Shown: piece after piece, positions 44,096-54,862 of the stretch | Position numbering within the stretch: position 1 is the stretch's first letter | Layout: the number at the start of each line of letters is the position of its first letter | Source: Clostridia bacterium | GTDB taxonomy: Bacteria; Bacillota; DAOUPZ01 | Direction: 5' to 3' | NCBI GenBank assembly: GCA_030625885.1 | Contig: DAOUPZ010000019.1 | Coordinates: 19,129-83,128 of the forward strand | DNA length: 64,000 nucleotides | Program-made: the position numbers and the translations under genes | The notes under the pieces: model-generated | Database searches by the model: none | What the model saw: only the letters and a program-made list of their open reading frames with translations | Told to the model about the DNA's origin: nothing

Positions 44096-44132
44096 GCACC
44101 GGGATAGAGAAAATCTGTCTCAGTGCTTTTTT
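44096..44132 (+). terminator. Terminator after the coiled-coil gene
   Basis: GCACCGGGATAGA pairs with TCTGTCTCAGTGC (one mismatch, two wobbles) around GAAAA and is followed by TTTTTT. Confidence 0.88.
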
Positions 44133-44169
44133 GTTGGGGGAATATTGAATTACATGGGGGATATGTAAT

Positions 44170-44198
44170 AAAAGGAACTTGTTTTCAAGTTCCTTTTA
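44170..44198 (-). terminator. Terminator of the flavodoxin-fold oxidoreductase gene
   Basis: AAAAGGAACTTG-TTTT-CAAGTTCCTTTT is a perfect stem; it lies just past the minus-strand stop and could act in both directions. Confidence 0.8.
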
Positions 44199-44230
44199 TC
44201 CATTAGTACACATAGGCTTTTATTTTTCAA

Positions 44231-44809
44231 TTATAAATTCTCAAGCAGTTGGGTGACCATTTGCAGCATTTTATCTTTTTGCTCTCCACCTGTTTCAGGT
44301 ACCTCAAAAAATTCTTGATTGGTTACAGGCTTAATGCCGCAGAATCCTAGAGTGGCTTGTGCCATGCAAATATGCATCGCTTCCAGGATGCCTGATTTTT
44401 CTACCGCATCTTGGCTGGCAGCAAAAGTGCAAAGAACGAGGGCGCGTTTACCAGAAAGAAGCCCGCGAATGCCTTCGCTGCTTTCTTGAAAAGCAAAACC
44501 CTGAGAAAGAACCCGGTCAATCCAACCCTTAACAATGGCCGGTTCGCGGCTCCACCAGACGGGATAGATGAAAATGAGGGTATCAGCCCACGTCACTTTC
44601 TCTTGCTCTGCGGTAACATCTGATGGGAGATTTCCACTTTCTCTATTTTGATATTCCTCTAAAGAAAGTACAGGATTAAAATTCATTTCGTAAAGGTTGC
44701 TTACCTTATATTCTACGCCTTTATTAGCGAAAAAATCTTTAACGGTTGAAAGAATTTCTCCGTTGAAAGTGTTGTTGTTAGGATGGCCAAAAATAACAAG
44801 TGGTTTCAT
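44231..44809 (-). CDS. NQO1/KefF-type NAD(P)H-dependent flavin oxidoreductase
   Basis: The 192-residue protein has the flavodoxin-like fold with VIFGHPNNNTFNGEI (about residue 5), and the FIYPVWWSREPAIVKGWIDRV stretch (in parts near 80), diagnostic of NAD(P)H dehydrogenase (quinone)/KefF proteins. It probably performs two-electron quinone or xenobiotic reduction. AAAGGAG precedes its start on the minus strand. Confidence 0.9.
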   Translation of the reverse strand: MKPLVIFGHPNNNTFNGEILSTVKDFFANKGVEYKVSNLYEMNFNPVLSLEEYQNRESGNLPSDVTAEQEKVTWADTLIFIYPVWWSREPAIVKGWIDRVLSQGFAFQESSEGIRGLLSGKRALVLCTFAASQDAVEKSGILEAMHICMAQATLGFCGIKPVTNQEFFEVPETGGEQKDKMLQMVTQLLENL

Positions 44810-44900
44810 GATTATTCAACTCCTTTAGGTCATATTTAGATAAAAATCAATCATTAAGTATTATCAATATGCCCTAAAAGATTGTAAAATATGAGTGGTT

Positions 44901-45341
44901 TTATACTTTTAGGAGTGTAAAGCCACTTTCTTTATCTAATATTCTTTTGGCATCTGTGTCCAAAATTTCATAAATGATCACTTCCCCAACCAGCCATGTT
45001 TCAACACCTGCTCTTAGGCAACCCGTTGTGGTTTTGCCTGCGCGCCCTAATGCGGCATGGATATGCAACACGGGTTTTTCTTCGATGTCAGGAGCGATTA
45101 TGCCGATCCCCAGTGTTTCATGAGCACCGTCAAGAGGGACAAGCATAGGATCTGGAGGGTTGGCGGTTGAATTGCGAGGACCGACAACGACTTCCCCACT
45201 TCCGATTCCTCCAATTAATGTTACCAGACCTGCAGCGATATTTTTTTGTGCAGCAAACTGTTCAATACATTGAGGTACGATATCGCCCTCTTCAAGTCGA
45301 ATCATAAAAACGCGTCCGATGTGACCTTCACTTGCTTTCAT
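44901..45341 (-). CDS. PPC/DUF296-domain protein
   Basis: The 146-residue protein contains a PPC domain (RLEEGDIVPQCIEQF, GLVTLIGGIGSGEVVVGP in parts, HIHAALGR near 93). In bacteria these form trimers and are often called DNA-binding proteins though the ligand is uncertain. AAAGGAGG precedes the start. It lies just downstream (on the minus strand) of parA. Confidence 0.85.
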   Translation of the reverse strand: MKASEGHIGRVFMIRLEEGDIVPQCIEQFAAQKNIAAGLVTLIGGIGSGEVVVGPRNSTANPPDPMLVPLDGAHETLGIGIIAPDIEEKPVLHIHAALGRAGKTTTGCLRAGVETWLVGEVIIYEILDTDAKRILDKESGFTLLKV

Positions 45342-45393
45342 TTTGCAACCTCCTTTAGAATGATTAGAGTTTATTTTTGATTTATTGTTTCAT

Positions 45394-46221
45394 CTAATTG
45401 TCCATTGTGCATTGTGAATTGTCAATTGAAAACGGCGAGAGCCGTTTTCCTGTTTTGTTAGCCTCTCTACTTAATTCCCGGGCCAGGTTGCGATAAGATT
45501 CAGCTCCCGGGATATTTTTAGCATAAGTTAAGATGCTTTCACCCTTCAGCGCGGATTCTGCAAAGCGAATGCTGCGGTAAATAACATGGTTAAATACAGG
45601 GACTTTTGGTTCAAATTGATGACGAATTTGTTCCAGGGTATCATGGGCATGTTTGGTACGGCGATCAAACATGGTGGGCAGGATACCACGAATTTTAAGC
45701 TGACTATTTAGCTGCAATTTTACCTTATCAATCATTTTCAAGAGGCCTGCTACACCGCGCATGGCAAGGTATTCACAAGAAATGGGAATAATGACTTCAT
45801 CTGAGACAGTGAGGGCATTGAGCATAAGAAGTCCTAAGGAGGGTTGGCAATCAATGAGTATGAAATCATAGTCATCACGCACAGAGGAAAGAACACAAGC
45901 GAGTTGCCGTTCCCGGGCAATGGTATTAAATAATTCCATTTCGATAATTGCAAGATCGAGATTAGCGGGAAGCAAGTCGGGTCCGAAGGTTGTAGGTTGA
46001 CAAATATGATCAATGGAAGAATTGCCTTTTAACACATTATAGATGGTTTTGTTAAAGGTATCGGGGTCAAAGCCACAGTAAATGGTCAGACTTGCTTGAG
46101 GGTCAAGATCGACCCATAAAACTTTTTGATCAAGCTCAGCTAGTGCGGCACCCAGATTGAATGTGGTGGTTGTTTTACCGACGCCGCCTTTTTGATTACC
46201 AATTGCAACAATTTTTCCCAT
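45394..46221 (-). CDS. ParA/Soj-type ATPase with repeat-derived C-terminus
   Basis: The 275-residue protein has KGGVGKTTTTFNLGAAL (deviant Walker A, about residue 10), WVDLDPQAS (about 37) and LIDCQPSLG (about 121), as in chromosomal ParA/Soj. No ParB gene or parS site is seen here, so it is an orphan. The last residues (about 258-275) come from a hairpin and 7-nt repeat array rather than family sequence. AAAGAGGTG precedes the ATG. Confidence 0.88.
   Translation of the reverse strand: MGKIVAIGNQKGGVGKTTTTFNLGAALAELDQKVLWVDLDPQASLTIYCGFDPDTFNKTIYNVLKGNSSIDHICQPTTFGPDLLPANLDLAIIEMELFNTIARERQLACVLSSVRDDYDFILIDCQPSLGLLMLNALTVSDEVIIPISCEYLAMRGVAGLLKMIDKVKLQLNSQLKIRGILPTMFDRRTKHAHDTLEQIRHQFEPKVPVFNHVIYRSIRFAESALKGESILTYAKNIPGAESYRNLARELSREANKTGKRLSPFSIDNSQCTMDN
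45397..45448. repeat. 7-nt tandem repeat array (ATTGTSN family) with hairpin, inside the 3' end of parA
   Basis: ATTGTCC, ATTGTGC, ATTGTGA, ATTGTCA, ATTGAAA occupy 45397-45431 and lead into AAAACGGC-GAGA-GCCGTTTT (45429-45448). The array has the same order (repeats then hairpin) as those at 25362 and 36891. Read on the minus strand the module encodes the last ~18 residues of the ParA-like protein. Confidence 0.8.
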
Positions 46222-47194
<973 letters not shown>

Positions 47195-47356
47195 AACTGA
47201 CAAATTATTTGGAAAAATTATATAAAGAGCAGGATTTTGATATGGCCTGGAGAAATTACATAGTTTTAGTAGGATTTTAGTTATTATAGGGGGTGAAAGT
47301 ATTTTTTTTAAGGGCTAATGCAGGGTCAGGCGGATGGTAAAAAATGAGAAAGGTCG

Positions 47357-48481
47357 GTGACAACATTGAAACGTTTTGGAAAAATGAGTATGGCAATGCT
47401 GCTTATTTTAATGCTGGTTATGGGTTTAGCAGGTTGTGGCGGTGGACAGGATCAAGAGGCAGCACCAGCTGGCGAAAAAATGAAAGTTGGATTCATGTAT
47501 ATTGGACCTGTTGGCGACGCAGGCTGGACGTATGCCCACGATTTGGGTAGACAATATTTAGTAGAAAAAATGCCGGATGTAGAACCTATTATTTATGAGA
47601 GTATTGATGATAATGATACGGCAAAAGCTGAAGCAACTTTAAGGGAAATGGCAGAAAATGGTTGCAAGGTGATTTTTGCAACAAGTTTTGGTTATATGGA
47701 TCCCGTGCAACGTGTTGCAGAAGAATATCCGGATGTGGTATTTATGCATTGCTCTGGATTTAAGACAGCAGACAACGTGGCTACTTACTTTGGACGGATG
47801 TATCAGCCGCGTTATCTATCGGGTATGATTGCTGGTAAAATGACTGAAAAGAACGAAATTGGTTATGTTGCCGCACATCCTATTCCGGAAGTTATTCGGG
47901 GAATTAATGCTTTTACATTAGGTGTTCGTGCTGCGAATCCGGATGCAAAAGTAAGAGTGGTTTGGACCAATACTTGGTATGATCCGCCAGCAGAAAAAGA
48001 AGCAGCTAAGAGCTTATTGGAAGCCGGTGTTGATGTCATTGCTCAACATCAAGATACGCCTGGACCACAACAAGCCGCAGAAGAAGCAGGTGCTTATGCG
48101 ATTGGCTATAATACCAATATGCGCGAATTTGCTCCCAATGCTAACTTAACATCACCTGTTTGGAATTGGGGACCGTATTATACGAAAGTGGTCCAAGATG
48201 TTAAAGACGGAAAATGGACTTCAGGGCAATATTGGGGTGGTTTAGAGGATAATGTTATTGAATTAGGAGAACTTGCACCTTCTATAACAGAAGAAGTTAA
48301 GACATTGGTTGAAGAAAAAGAGGAAGCAATTAAAAATGGTGAATTTGATGTGTTTGACGGCCCTATTAAAGGACAAGACGGTGAATTGAAAGTGGCTGAA
48401 GGACAAGAAATGACCGATGCAGAAATGCTGGAAATGATGTGGTTTGTTGAAGGGGTAGAAGGGGAAATCCCAAGCAACTAA
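47357..48481 (+). CDS. BMP family (PnrA-like) nucleoside-binding lipoprotein
   Basis: A lipoprotein signal (MAMLLILMLVMGLAGCGG) precedes a BMP/PnrA domain with VGFMYIGPVGDAGWTYAHDLG (in parts near 32), FATSFGYMDP (about 100) and NWGPYYTKVV. Members bind purine nucleosides. The start could be GTG 47357 or TTG 47366; the ribosome site does not decide. It heads an ABC transporter operon next to xpt. Confidence 0.88.
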   Translation: MTTLKRFGKMSMAMLLILMLVMGLAGCGGGQDQEAAPAGEKMKVGFMYIGPVGDAGWTYAHDLGRQYLVEKMPDVEPIIYESIDDNDTAKAEATLREMAENGCKVIFATSFGYMDPVQRVAEEYPDVVFMHCSGFKTADNVATYFGRMYQPRYLSGMIAGKMTEKNEIGYVAAHPIPEVIRGINAFTLGVRAANPDAKVRVVWTNTWYDPPAEKEAAKSLLEAGVDVIAQHQDTPGPQQAAEEAGAYAIGYNTNMREFAPNANLTSPVWNWGPYYTKVVQDVKDGKWTSGQYWGGLEDNVIELGELAPSITEEVKTLVEEKEEAIKNGEFDVFDGPIKGQDGELKVAEGQEMTDAEMLEMMWFVEGVEGEIPSN

Positions 48482-48490
48482 ACGTTTTGT

Positions 48491-48528
48491 AGGCTGCCGG
48501 TAGATGCCTGCCGGCAGCCTATTTATTT
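48491..48528 (+). terminator. Attenuating terminator between the binding protein and ATPase genes
   Basis: AGGCTGCCGG (48491-48500) pairs perfectly with CCGGCAGCCT (48511-48520) and is followed by an interrupted T-rich stretch. Partial termination would favour high levels of binding protein. Confidence 0.72.
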
Positions 48529-48532
48529 AGAT

Positions 48533-48591
48533 TCTCAGTTATCAGTTGTCGGTTTTCAGCACGTCTGAGACTGAGACCTGAGAACTGAGAG
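48533..48591. repeat. Inverted pair of 7-nt repeat arrays (TCTCAGT / CTGAGAN)
   Basis: TCTCAGT, TATCAGT, TGTCGGT, TTTCAGC (48533-48560) face TCTGAGA, CTGAGAC, CTGAGAA, CTGAGAG (48564-48591). The two halves are related as reverse complements and could fold into an imperfect hairpin just upstream of the ATPase gene's ribosome site. Confidence 0.75.
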
Positions 48592-48609
48592 ATGATAGGA
48601 GGAAAAACA

Positions 48610-50139
48610 ATGGGAAAAGACGTGCTCATTGATATGCGTCACATTACGAAGCGTTTTCCGGGTGTGGTGGCTAATGATCAGGTGACATTTAAAGTACAAG
48701 CAGGCGAAGTACATGCGCTTTTGGGAGAGAATGGAGCTGGGAAAAGTACATTAATGAGTATTTTATCTGGACTTTACCGGCCTGATGAAGGGGAAATTGT
48801 TATTCGGGGTAAGCGGGTGACTTTGAAATCACCTCGTAGTGCGATTGATCATGGGATTGGGATGATTCATCAACATTTTAAGCTGATCACGCCTTTTACA
48901 GTAGCTGAGAACATTGCTTTAGGATCGCTTGATCAATCATTCAAACTAGATATGAAGAAAATTGAGCAAAAAGTAGCAGAATTTTCGCAAAAGTTTGGTC
49001 TGCACGTTGATCCTCAGGCAAAAATTTGGCAGCTTTCCATTGGTGAACAGCAACGGGTAGAAATTATCAAAGTCCTTTATCAAGGGGCTGATATTTTAAT
49101 CTTAGATGAACCTACAGCTGTATTAACACCGCAAGAAGTGGAGGAACTTTTTGTTACGGTACGTAAAATGGCTAAAGAAGGGAAAGCTGTGGTCATTATT
49201 ACTCATAAATTACATGAGGTCATGAATATTTCCGATAGAATTACGATATTACGTAAAGGAAAAACCATAAGAACGGTGGCAAAAGGAGAAGTAGATACTC
49301 AGGAACTGACGCAAATGATGCTCAACCGGGAAGTCAAAACAGAAATTCATCGTAAACCGGTTCCTAAAGGGAAAGCGGTATTGACATTGGACAAGGTATC
49401 CGCTTTGGGAGATAAGGGACTAAAGGCTTTAGACGATGTTTCTCTGACCGTACGAGAAGGGGAAATTCTCGGTATTGCCGGGGTGGCCGGCAATGGGCAG
49501 CGGGAACTTACAGAAGTGATCACGGGTCTGAGAATGGCAACAAGCGGGAAAGTTTTAATTGATGATCAAGACATGACCAATCAATCGCCGCGTATGATTA
49601 TTGATGCGGGGGTCAGCCATGTGCCTGAAGACCGGATGGGGATGGGACTGATTCCTAATATGGATGTAACAAATAATATTATATTGAAAGATTATCGGCG
49701 AGGGTCCTTAGGAAAAGGATTGCTGCTGCCTTTAAATAAAGCACGGGAGATGGCTGAAAACATTGTTCGCAATTTTGATGTCAAAACACCGAGTGTCGAT
49801 ACACCGGTACGGCTGCTTTCGGGCGGTAATTTGCAAAAATTACTGCTAGCGCGTGAAATAGCAGAAAATCCCCGTTTAATAGTTACATCCTACCCGATAC
49901 GTGGATTGGATGTGGGTGCAACTGAAAGTATTTATAACCTGCTCTTGCACCAGCGAGAACAAGGCCGTGCAATTTTATTAATTGCGGAAGATTTGGATAC
50001 CATCATGAAAATTTCCGATCGTGTTGCCGTGTTATTTAAAGGAAAGGTTATGGGTTTAGAAGATACGGATCAGGCAACAATCGATGATGTTGGGGCGATG
50101 ATGCTGGGAGAAAGCCCTTTGGAAGGTAGGGAAGCATAA
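48610..50139 (+). CDS. Nucleoside ABC transporter ATP-binding protein (two ATPase domains)
   Basis: The 509-residue protein has two fused ATPase domains: GENGAGKSTLMSILSGLYRP (first Walker A, about residue 36), LSIGEQQRVEIIKVLY and LILDEPTAVLTP, then GVAGNGQRELTEVI and LSGGNLQKLLLAREI in the second. The second domain lacks a normal Walker A lysine pattern, as usual for this family. GGAGG lies 7 nt before ATG 48610. The start at 48592 lacks a site. Confidence 0.92.
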   Translation: MGKDVLIDMRHITKRFPGVVANDQVTFKVQAGEVHALLGENGAGKSTLMSILSGLYRPDEGEIVIRGKRVTLKSPRSAIDHGIGMIHQHFKLITPFTVAENIALGSLDQSFKLDMKKIEQKVAEFSQKFGLHVDPQAKIWQLSIGEQQRVEIIKVLYQGADILILDEPTAVLTPQEVEELFVTVRKMAKEGKAVVIITHKLHEVMNISDRITILRKGKTIRTVAKGEVDTQELTQMMLNREVKTEIHRKPVPKGKAVLTLDKVSALGDKGLKALDDVSLTVREGEILGIAGVAGNGQRELTEVITGLRMATSGKVLIDDQDMTNQSPRMIIDAGVSHVPEDRMGMGLIPNMDVTNNIILKDYRRGSLGKGLLLPLNKAREMAENIVRNFDVKTPSVDTPVRLLSGGNLQKLLLAREIAENPRLIVTSYPIRGLDVGATESIYNLLLHQREQGRAILLIAEDLDTIMKISDRVAVLFKGKVMGLEDTDQATIDDVGAMMLGESPLEGREA

Positions 50140-50142
50140 AAA

Positions 50143-51234
50143 ATGAAAAACAATGAAAGAACAAGAAAAAATATTATTATTGAGAAGAGAGCAAGCGTTT
50201 CCCCGATCATAACGATATCCATTACTTTGATTTCTATTGTGATGGCGCTTATTTTTGTTTCTGTTTTCTTATTTGCCAAAGGATATCATCCTGTAGAAAT
50301 TTATCAGATGATGTTTACGCGGGCTTTTATTTCTAAATATGGCTTAACCGAAACCGTGATTAAAGCCATTCCTTTAATGCTGGCGGGATTGGGGATATCG
50401 ATTGCTTTTCGAATGTTATTATGGAATATTGGTGCGGAGGGGCAAATTTATATGGGTGCATTTGCAGCTAGCGGCATTGCCCTTGCTTTTCCTGATTTAC
50501 CCCGCATTGTACTATTACCTGCTATGCTGTTAGCTGGTTTTGTGATGGGGGGACTTTGGGCGTTAGTGGCGGCCATTCCACGAGCGCTGTGGAAGGTCAA
50601 TGAAACAATAACGACATTGATGTTGAACTATATTGCTATTTTGTGGGTGAGTTATCTTGTTTTTGGACCGTGGAAAGATCCACAAGGATTTAATTTTCCT
50701 CTGACTCGGGAATTTTCCGAAGGGGCGGCTTATCCATTACTCTTTGGAACGCGTGTGCATTTTGGAATCATCATAGCACTTCTTGTCGCACTTGTTCTCT
50801 ATGTTGTTTTAAATTATACGCGCTGGGGATATGAGATCCGGGTGATTGGTGAAAGTGAATCAGCGGCTCGATATGCGGGTATGAACGTGATGCGAAACAT
50901 CTTGCTGGTTATGTTCTTAAGCGGCGGATTAGCCGGAATGGCAGGAATGGGTGAAGTCGCAGGGGTTGCTCATCGTTTGCAAGCAGGTGTTTCTCCCGGA
51001 TACGGCTATACCGCTATTATTGTCGCATGGCTTGGAAAATTAAATCCGTGGGTGATTGTCCTCATTGCATTTTTGTTTGGTGGTTTGACGGTGGGGGCTT
51101 CGGCCGTTCAATCTGTTGGGCTTCCTGCGGCGACGTCCGTCATGATACAGGGTGCTATTTTATTTTTTGTTTTAGGTGCAGATATATTTATGCGTTATCG
51201 GATTAGCTTTAATCGTAAGCGAGAGGAGGGATAG
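50143..51234 (+). CDS. Nucleoside ABC transporter permease 1
   Basis: The 363-residue protein has about nine membrane segments; family patterns are MLWNIGAEGQIYMGAFAASGIAL (in parts near 88) and GWGYEIRVIGESESAARYAGMN. It pairs with the next gene as the two permease subunits of a purine-nucleoside-type importer. Confidence 0.9.
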   Translation: MKNNERTRKNIIIEKRASVSPIITISITLISIVMALIFVSVFLFAKGYHPVEIYQMMFTRAFISKYGLTETVIKAIPLMLAGLGISIAFRMLLWNIGAEGQIYMGAFAASGIALAFPDLPRIVLLPAMLLAGFVMGGLWALVAAIPRALWKVNETITTLMLNYIAILWVSYLVFGPWKDPQGFNFPLTREFSEGAAYPLLFGTRVHFGIIIALLVALVLYVVLNYTRWGYEIRVIGESESAARYAGMNVMRNILLVMFLSGGLAGMAGMGEVAGVAHRLQAGVSPGYGYTAIIVAWLGKLNPWVIVLIAFLFGGLTVGASAVQSVGLPAATSVMIQGAILFFVLGADIFMRYRISFNRKREEG

Positions 51235-51236
51235 GT

Positions 51237-52169
51237 TTGGAAACGACAATTTGGGTAACCGTTTTAACGGCAGCAGTAACCGCTGGGACACCTATTCTTT
51301 ACGCCGCATTAGGTGAACTGTTATGCGAACGTTCCGGTAATCTTAATTTAGGGGTAGAAGGCATGATGTTAGTTGGGGCAATGAGTGGCTTTAGTGTGGG
51401 CGTATCAACCGGTAATCCTTGGCTGGGGTTAGTTGTTGGGATGTTAGGCGGGGGGTTATTGGCATTGGTCCATGCCTTTTTGACCATCTCTTTGCGTGCC
51501 AATCAAGTTGTATCGGGGTTAGCGTTGACGCTTTTTGGGACAGGACTCAGCGCTTATTTGGGGAAATCAATGGTTGGAATTCCTTTTGCGCATTCATTTA
51601 AAAATATAGCCATACCGGGTTTGAGTCAGATTCCATTTTTAGGGCCTATTTTCTTTAATCATGATGCAATGGTTTATTTAAGCTATTTATTGGTGCCCTT
51701 TCTTTGGTTTTATATCTATAAAACGCGCTGGGGTTTAAAATTAAGAGCGGTAGGGGAAAACCCGGCTGCAGCAGATGCGATGGGGGTACACGTGTTCTTA
51801 GTACGATATATTCATGTCGTCGCTGGCGGGATGTTAGCGGGTGCAGGCGGTGCCTATCTATCTTTGGCGTATTCACCAGCCTGGCTGGAGAATATGACGG
51901 CAGGAAGAGGCTGGATTGCCGTAGCATTGGTTATTTTTGCCTTGTGGGATCCGTTTAGGGCCTTAGTGGGTTCTTATATATTCGGGGGGTTGGATGTTTT
52001 AGGGTTCCGGATGCAGGCCTATGGAATTTCCGTATCGCCTTATTTCTTGCGGATGCTGCCCTATATATTTACAATTGTTGTTTTGGTTTTGGTCACCATT
52101 GGTTATCGAAAAAAGCGTATTGGTGCACCCGGTGCATTGGGATTGCCGTATGATCGAGAAGAAAGATAA
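51237..52169 (+). CDS. Nucleoside ABC transporter permease 2
   Basis: The 310-residue protein has about eight membrane segments, with GELLCERSGNLNLGVEGMMLVGA (in parts near 25) and LKLRAVGENPAAADAMGVHV. Start is TTG with GAGGAGGG upstream, two bases after the preceding stop. Completes the transporter operon. Confidence 0.92.
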   Translation: METTIWVTVLTAAVTAGTPILYAALGELLCERSGNLNLGVEGMMLVGAMSGFSVGVSTGNPWLGLVVGMLGGGLLALVHAFLTISLRANQVVSGLALTLFGTGLSAYLGKSMVGIPFAHSFKNIAIPGLSQIPFLGPIFFNHDAMVYLSYLLVPFLWFYIYKTRWGLKLRAVGENPAAADAMGVHVFLVRYIHVVAGGMLAGAGGAYLSLAYSPAWLENMTAGRGWIAVALVIFALWDPFRALVGSYIFGGLDVLGFRMQAYGISVSPYFLRMLPYIFTIVVLVLVTIGYRKKRIGAPGALGLPYDREER

Positions 52170-52170
52170 G

Positions 52171-52208
52171 AAGCTGAGAGACATTTTATTTTGTCTCTCA
52201 GCTTTTTG
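52171..52208 (+). terminator. Terminator of the nucleoside transporter operon
   Basis: AAGCTGAGAGAC and GTCTCTCAGCTT pair perfectly around a T-rich loop, then TTTTTG. Confidence 0.92.
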
Positions 52209-52354
52209 TATTATAGAGATACATATTTAATGATACTCAATGAAAATTAAATAATGAACATTTTTTTACAGGAATATCATATTAAATGTTGAATATTATA
52301 TTAAACGCCATACTGGAAAATAAATGACAATTTACCATTGGGGAGGTAATATTC

Positions 52355-54352
52355 ATGGCAAAGAATGGAGCATTAAGCAGGAAACTGATGTGGATGATGG
52401 TTATCTTAATTGGGGTGCCATTAGCCGTTTCAGCTTTTTTTTCAATTCGGACGATTAATAATAAGTTAGAACAAGATCAGCTCAAACTCGTCAAAAGCTC
52501 TGAAAATGTAGCATCAAGAAGTTTTTATAATCTTTTAGAGAAGACTGCAAATTATGGGCGTATTTTATCGAATGATACGTTATTAGCTCAAGGTATCCAA
52601 CAGGAGAATAGGGAAGAAATTATGGTAGTACTTAATCCTCTTTTTGAAAAATTGAAAAAAGAGGAAAGCTTGGATATTTTAGTAGTGGGAGATGCCGAAG
52701 GTAAAGTAGTATATCGTGCGCAGAGCCCGGAAAAGTTTGGTGATATTAAAAATGAGAGTATGTTGATTCAACAAGCATTGAATGGAGAAGTTGCATCCGG
52801 TGTGGAAGAAGGGAAAAGCGGGTATGCACTTCGCTCGGTGCTACCTATCAGAATAAATGACCAAATTGTGGGGACGGTCTCTGCCGGTTTTAATTTCGAT
52901 AATGAGACTGTGGATTTTATTAAAGAAATAACGGGTACGGAAGCCACTATTTTTGTAGGCAATAAGCGTGTGGCAACAACGATTGTTAATGATCAGGGGG
53001 AGCGACAGGTCGGAACGACTCAGGATGATACGAAGGTTACAGATACGGTACTAAAGGATAAAGAGACGTATAGAGGGGATGCCAAGGTTTTAGGGATACC
53101 GTTCCTGGTGAGCTATCAACCCATTACTGATGCTAAAGGAGAATCTATTGGTATGCTTTTCGTTGGTCTTAATCAGGAAGAGACCTTTGCTTTTAAACAC
53201 AGATTTTTATCGCTGCAGTTAATGATCGGGATTATTGGGTTAATCGTAGCATTACTGATGGCATATTTCTTTGTAAGAGGCATTGTGAGGCCCATTCAAC
53301 AAATTGTGAAAAAGATGGGGGAGGTTGCTGCTGGACAGCTCAATGTCGCAGCAAGCGTTAATCGTAATGATGAGATTAAGCAACTGGCTGATGGATTTAA
53401 CGATATGACGGATACGATGAAAGCAATGTTTAGCAGGATAAAGGGAATGATGGGGCAAGTCTCTGCATCCACTCAAGAAATGAGTGTGGGGGCAGATGAA
53501 GCAAGCAAAGCCACGGAGCAGATTACAACGGCCATTCAAGAAATTGCTACAGGCACCGGAGAACAGGCCAGCGGGGTAGACCATGTTTCTCAGACCATGG
53601 AAGAATTGAATCAAAAGATTGAGGAAGTATACCACCATACTCAAGGGGCAGGGGAGGCTTCGAAGGCGGTTTCTGAGCGGGCGACGGCTGGAGAGAAAAC
53701 CATTGCTGATATGGTGGCTCAGATGAAGGTCATTGATGAAAAAGTAACTCATACGGCTGCTGTAGTAGAAAACCTGGGTCAAAGCTCTAATAAAATTAGT
53801 GAGATTGTGTCTATGATTACGGGTATTGCCCGCCAAACCAATCTACTGGCACTAAATGCAGCGATTGAAGCGGCTCGGGCTGGAGAGCAAGGGCGTGGGT
53901 TTGCGGTTGTAGCAGAAGAAGTGAGGAAGCTTGCTGAAGAGTCAGCAACAGCTGCTGGACAGATTTCAGAACTTATTACGGGGGTACAGCAGGAAACTGA
54001 GAAAGCAATGGTGGCAATGGAAGCAGGAACAGTGGAAGTGGCCAATGGGATGAAAGTGGTTGATGAAGCGGGGACTGCTTTTAGGAAAATAAATGAAGGC
54101 ATTCAAAATATCACAGAGGGTGCACAGCAAGTCATAGATGTATCACAGGTCATGGCACAGGCCAGTCAAAATGCGACGCAATCCGTAGAGGGTATTGCTG
54201 CTATTTCTGAGCAGACAGCTGCCAGTACTCAAGAAGTGGTAGCCTCTACAGAGGAACAAGCAGCGACCATTGATCAGTTTGCTAAGGCAGCTCAGGAGTT
54301 GGGAAAAATGGCTCAAGAATTAGAAGGAATGGTGAATCGCTTTCAAGTTTAA
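52355..54352 (+). CDS. Methyl-accepting chemotaxis protein with periplasmic-type Cache domain
   Basis: The 665-residue protein has membrane segments at about 12-32 and 286-306 flanking an extracellular domain of the single-Cache (Cache_3-like) type, a HAMP domain (about 307-360), and the signalling hairpin whose tip is [23 protein letters not shown] (in parts near 488). The ligand is unknown. GGGGAGG precedes the ATG. Confidence 0.93.
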   Translation: MAKNGALSRKLMWMMVILIGVPLAVSAFFSIRTINNKLEQDQLKLVKSSENVASRSFYNLLEKTANYGRILSNDTLLAQGIQQENREEIMVVLNPLFEKLKKEESLDILVVGDAEGKVVYRAQSPEKFGDIKNESMLIQQALNGEVASGVEEGKSGYALRSVLPIRINDQIVGTVSAGFNFDNETVDFIKEITGTEATIFVGNKRVATTIVNDQGERQVGTTQDDTKVTDTVLKDKETYRGDAKVLGIPFLVSYQPITDAKGESIGMLFVGLNQEETFAFKHRFLSLQLMIGIIGLIVALLMAYFFVRGIVRPIQQIVKKMGEVAAGQLNVAASVNRNDEIKQLADGFNDMTDTMKAMFSRIKGMMGQVSASTQEMSVGADEASKATEQITTAIQEIATGTGEQASGVDHVSQTMEELNQKIEEVYHHTQGAGEASKAVSERATAGEKTIADMVAQMKVIDEKVTHTAAVVENLGQSSNKISEIVSMITGIARQTNLLALNAAIEAARAGEQGRGFAVVAEEVRKLAEESATAAGQISELITGVQQETEKAMVAMEAGTVEVANGMKVVDEAGTAFRKINEGIQNITEGAQQVIDVSQVMAQASQNATQSVEGIAAISEQTAASTQEVVASTEEQAATIDQFAKAAQELGKMAQELEGMVNRFQV

Positions 54353-54384
54353 GCGTGTGACTCTGTTTCAAGTGAATTATATTG

Positions 54385-54420
54385 GCGCATCTTAGAAGTT
54401 TCTAAGATGCGCTTTTTTTA
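54385..54420 (+). terminator. Terminator after the chemoreceptor
   Basis: GCGCATCTTAGAA-GT-TTCTAAGATGCGC is a perfect stem followed by seven T residues. Confidence 0.94.
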
Positions 54421-54428
54421 TAGTGAAG

Positions 54429-54592
54429 GTTTGCATAAGGGCATGACTATACTTCCAGGAAATTTCTGAAGCTAAAGAAATTTGTGTGAAATAGAAAGAT
54501 ATTACTCATGAAGTAGGGTGGTTGATATTTGATACTGATGAGATCACCGACGCCAGAAATTTCCTTCCAGTATAATCATGCCCCAAGTTAGC
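54429..54592. repeat. Structured dispersed repeat, copy 3 (possible unrecognised RNA)
   Basis: GGGCATGACTATACT (54439-54453) pairs with AGTATAATCATGCCC (54569-54583) except for one C/A mismatch. Inside lie AAATTTCT-GAAGCTAA-AGAAATTT, ATAGAAAG, GAAGTAGGGTGG and GACGCCA. A T-run follows the outer stem (54593). It starts nine bases after a strong terminator, so a plus-strand transcript would need a promoter overlapping that terminator, or the RNA could be made from the other strand. Confidence 0.78.
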
Positions 54593-54636
54593 TTTTTTTC
54601 TTTATTTTTTTAAGCCTTCACTTTTCTATCTTTCCC

Positions 54637-54650
54637 ACTTACTACTTACT
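54637..54650. repeat. Short 7-nt repeat (ACTTACT x2)
   Basis: Two perfect ACTTACT units follow structured repeat copy 3. On its own this would be weak; it is listed because copies 1 and 2 are also followed by 7-nt arrays. Confidence 0.5.
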
Positions 54651-54862
54651 ACAGCGACAGTAGGGCGCGAGCCACTTGCCGAAAGACAACGCAGCTATTT
54701 TTTGCATTATATACTAAATTTGCAGTATGAATAATATATTTAATGATAGGGGAATGAACTTTTTGGCATGAATCTTGAACTTAAAACATGTTTAATGACA
54801 TTTTTAAATTTTAAGATAAAACATGGAGAGAGGAGATAAAGAAGAGAAATGGAGGTAAAAAC

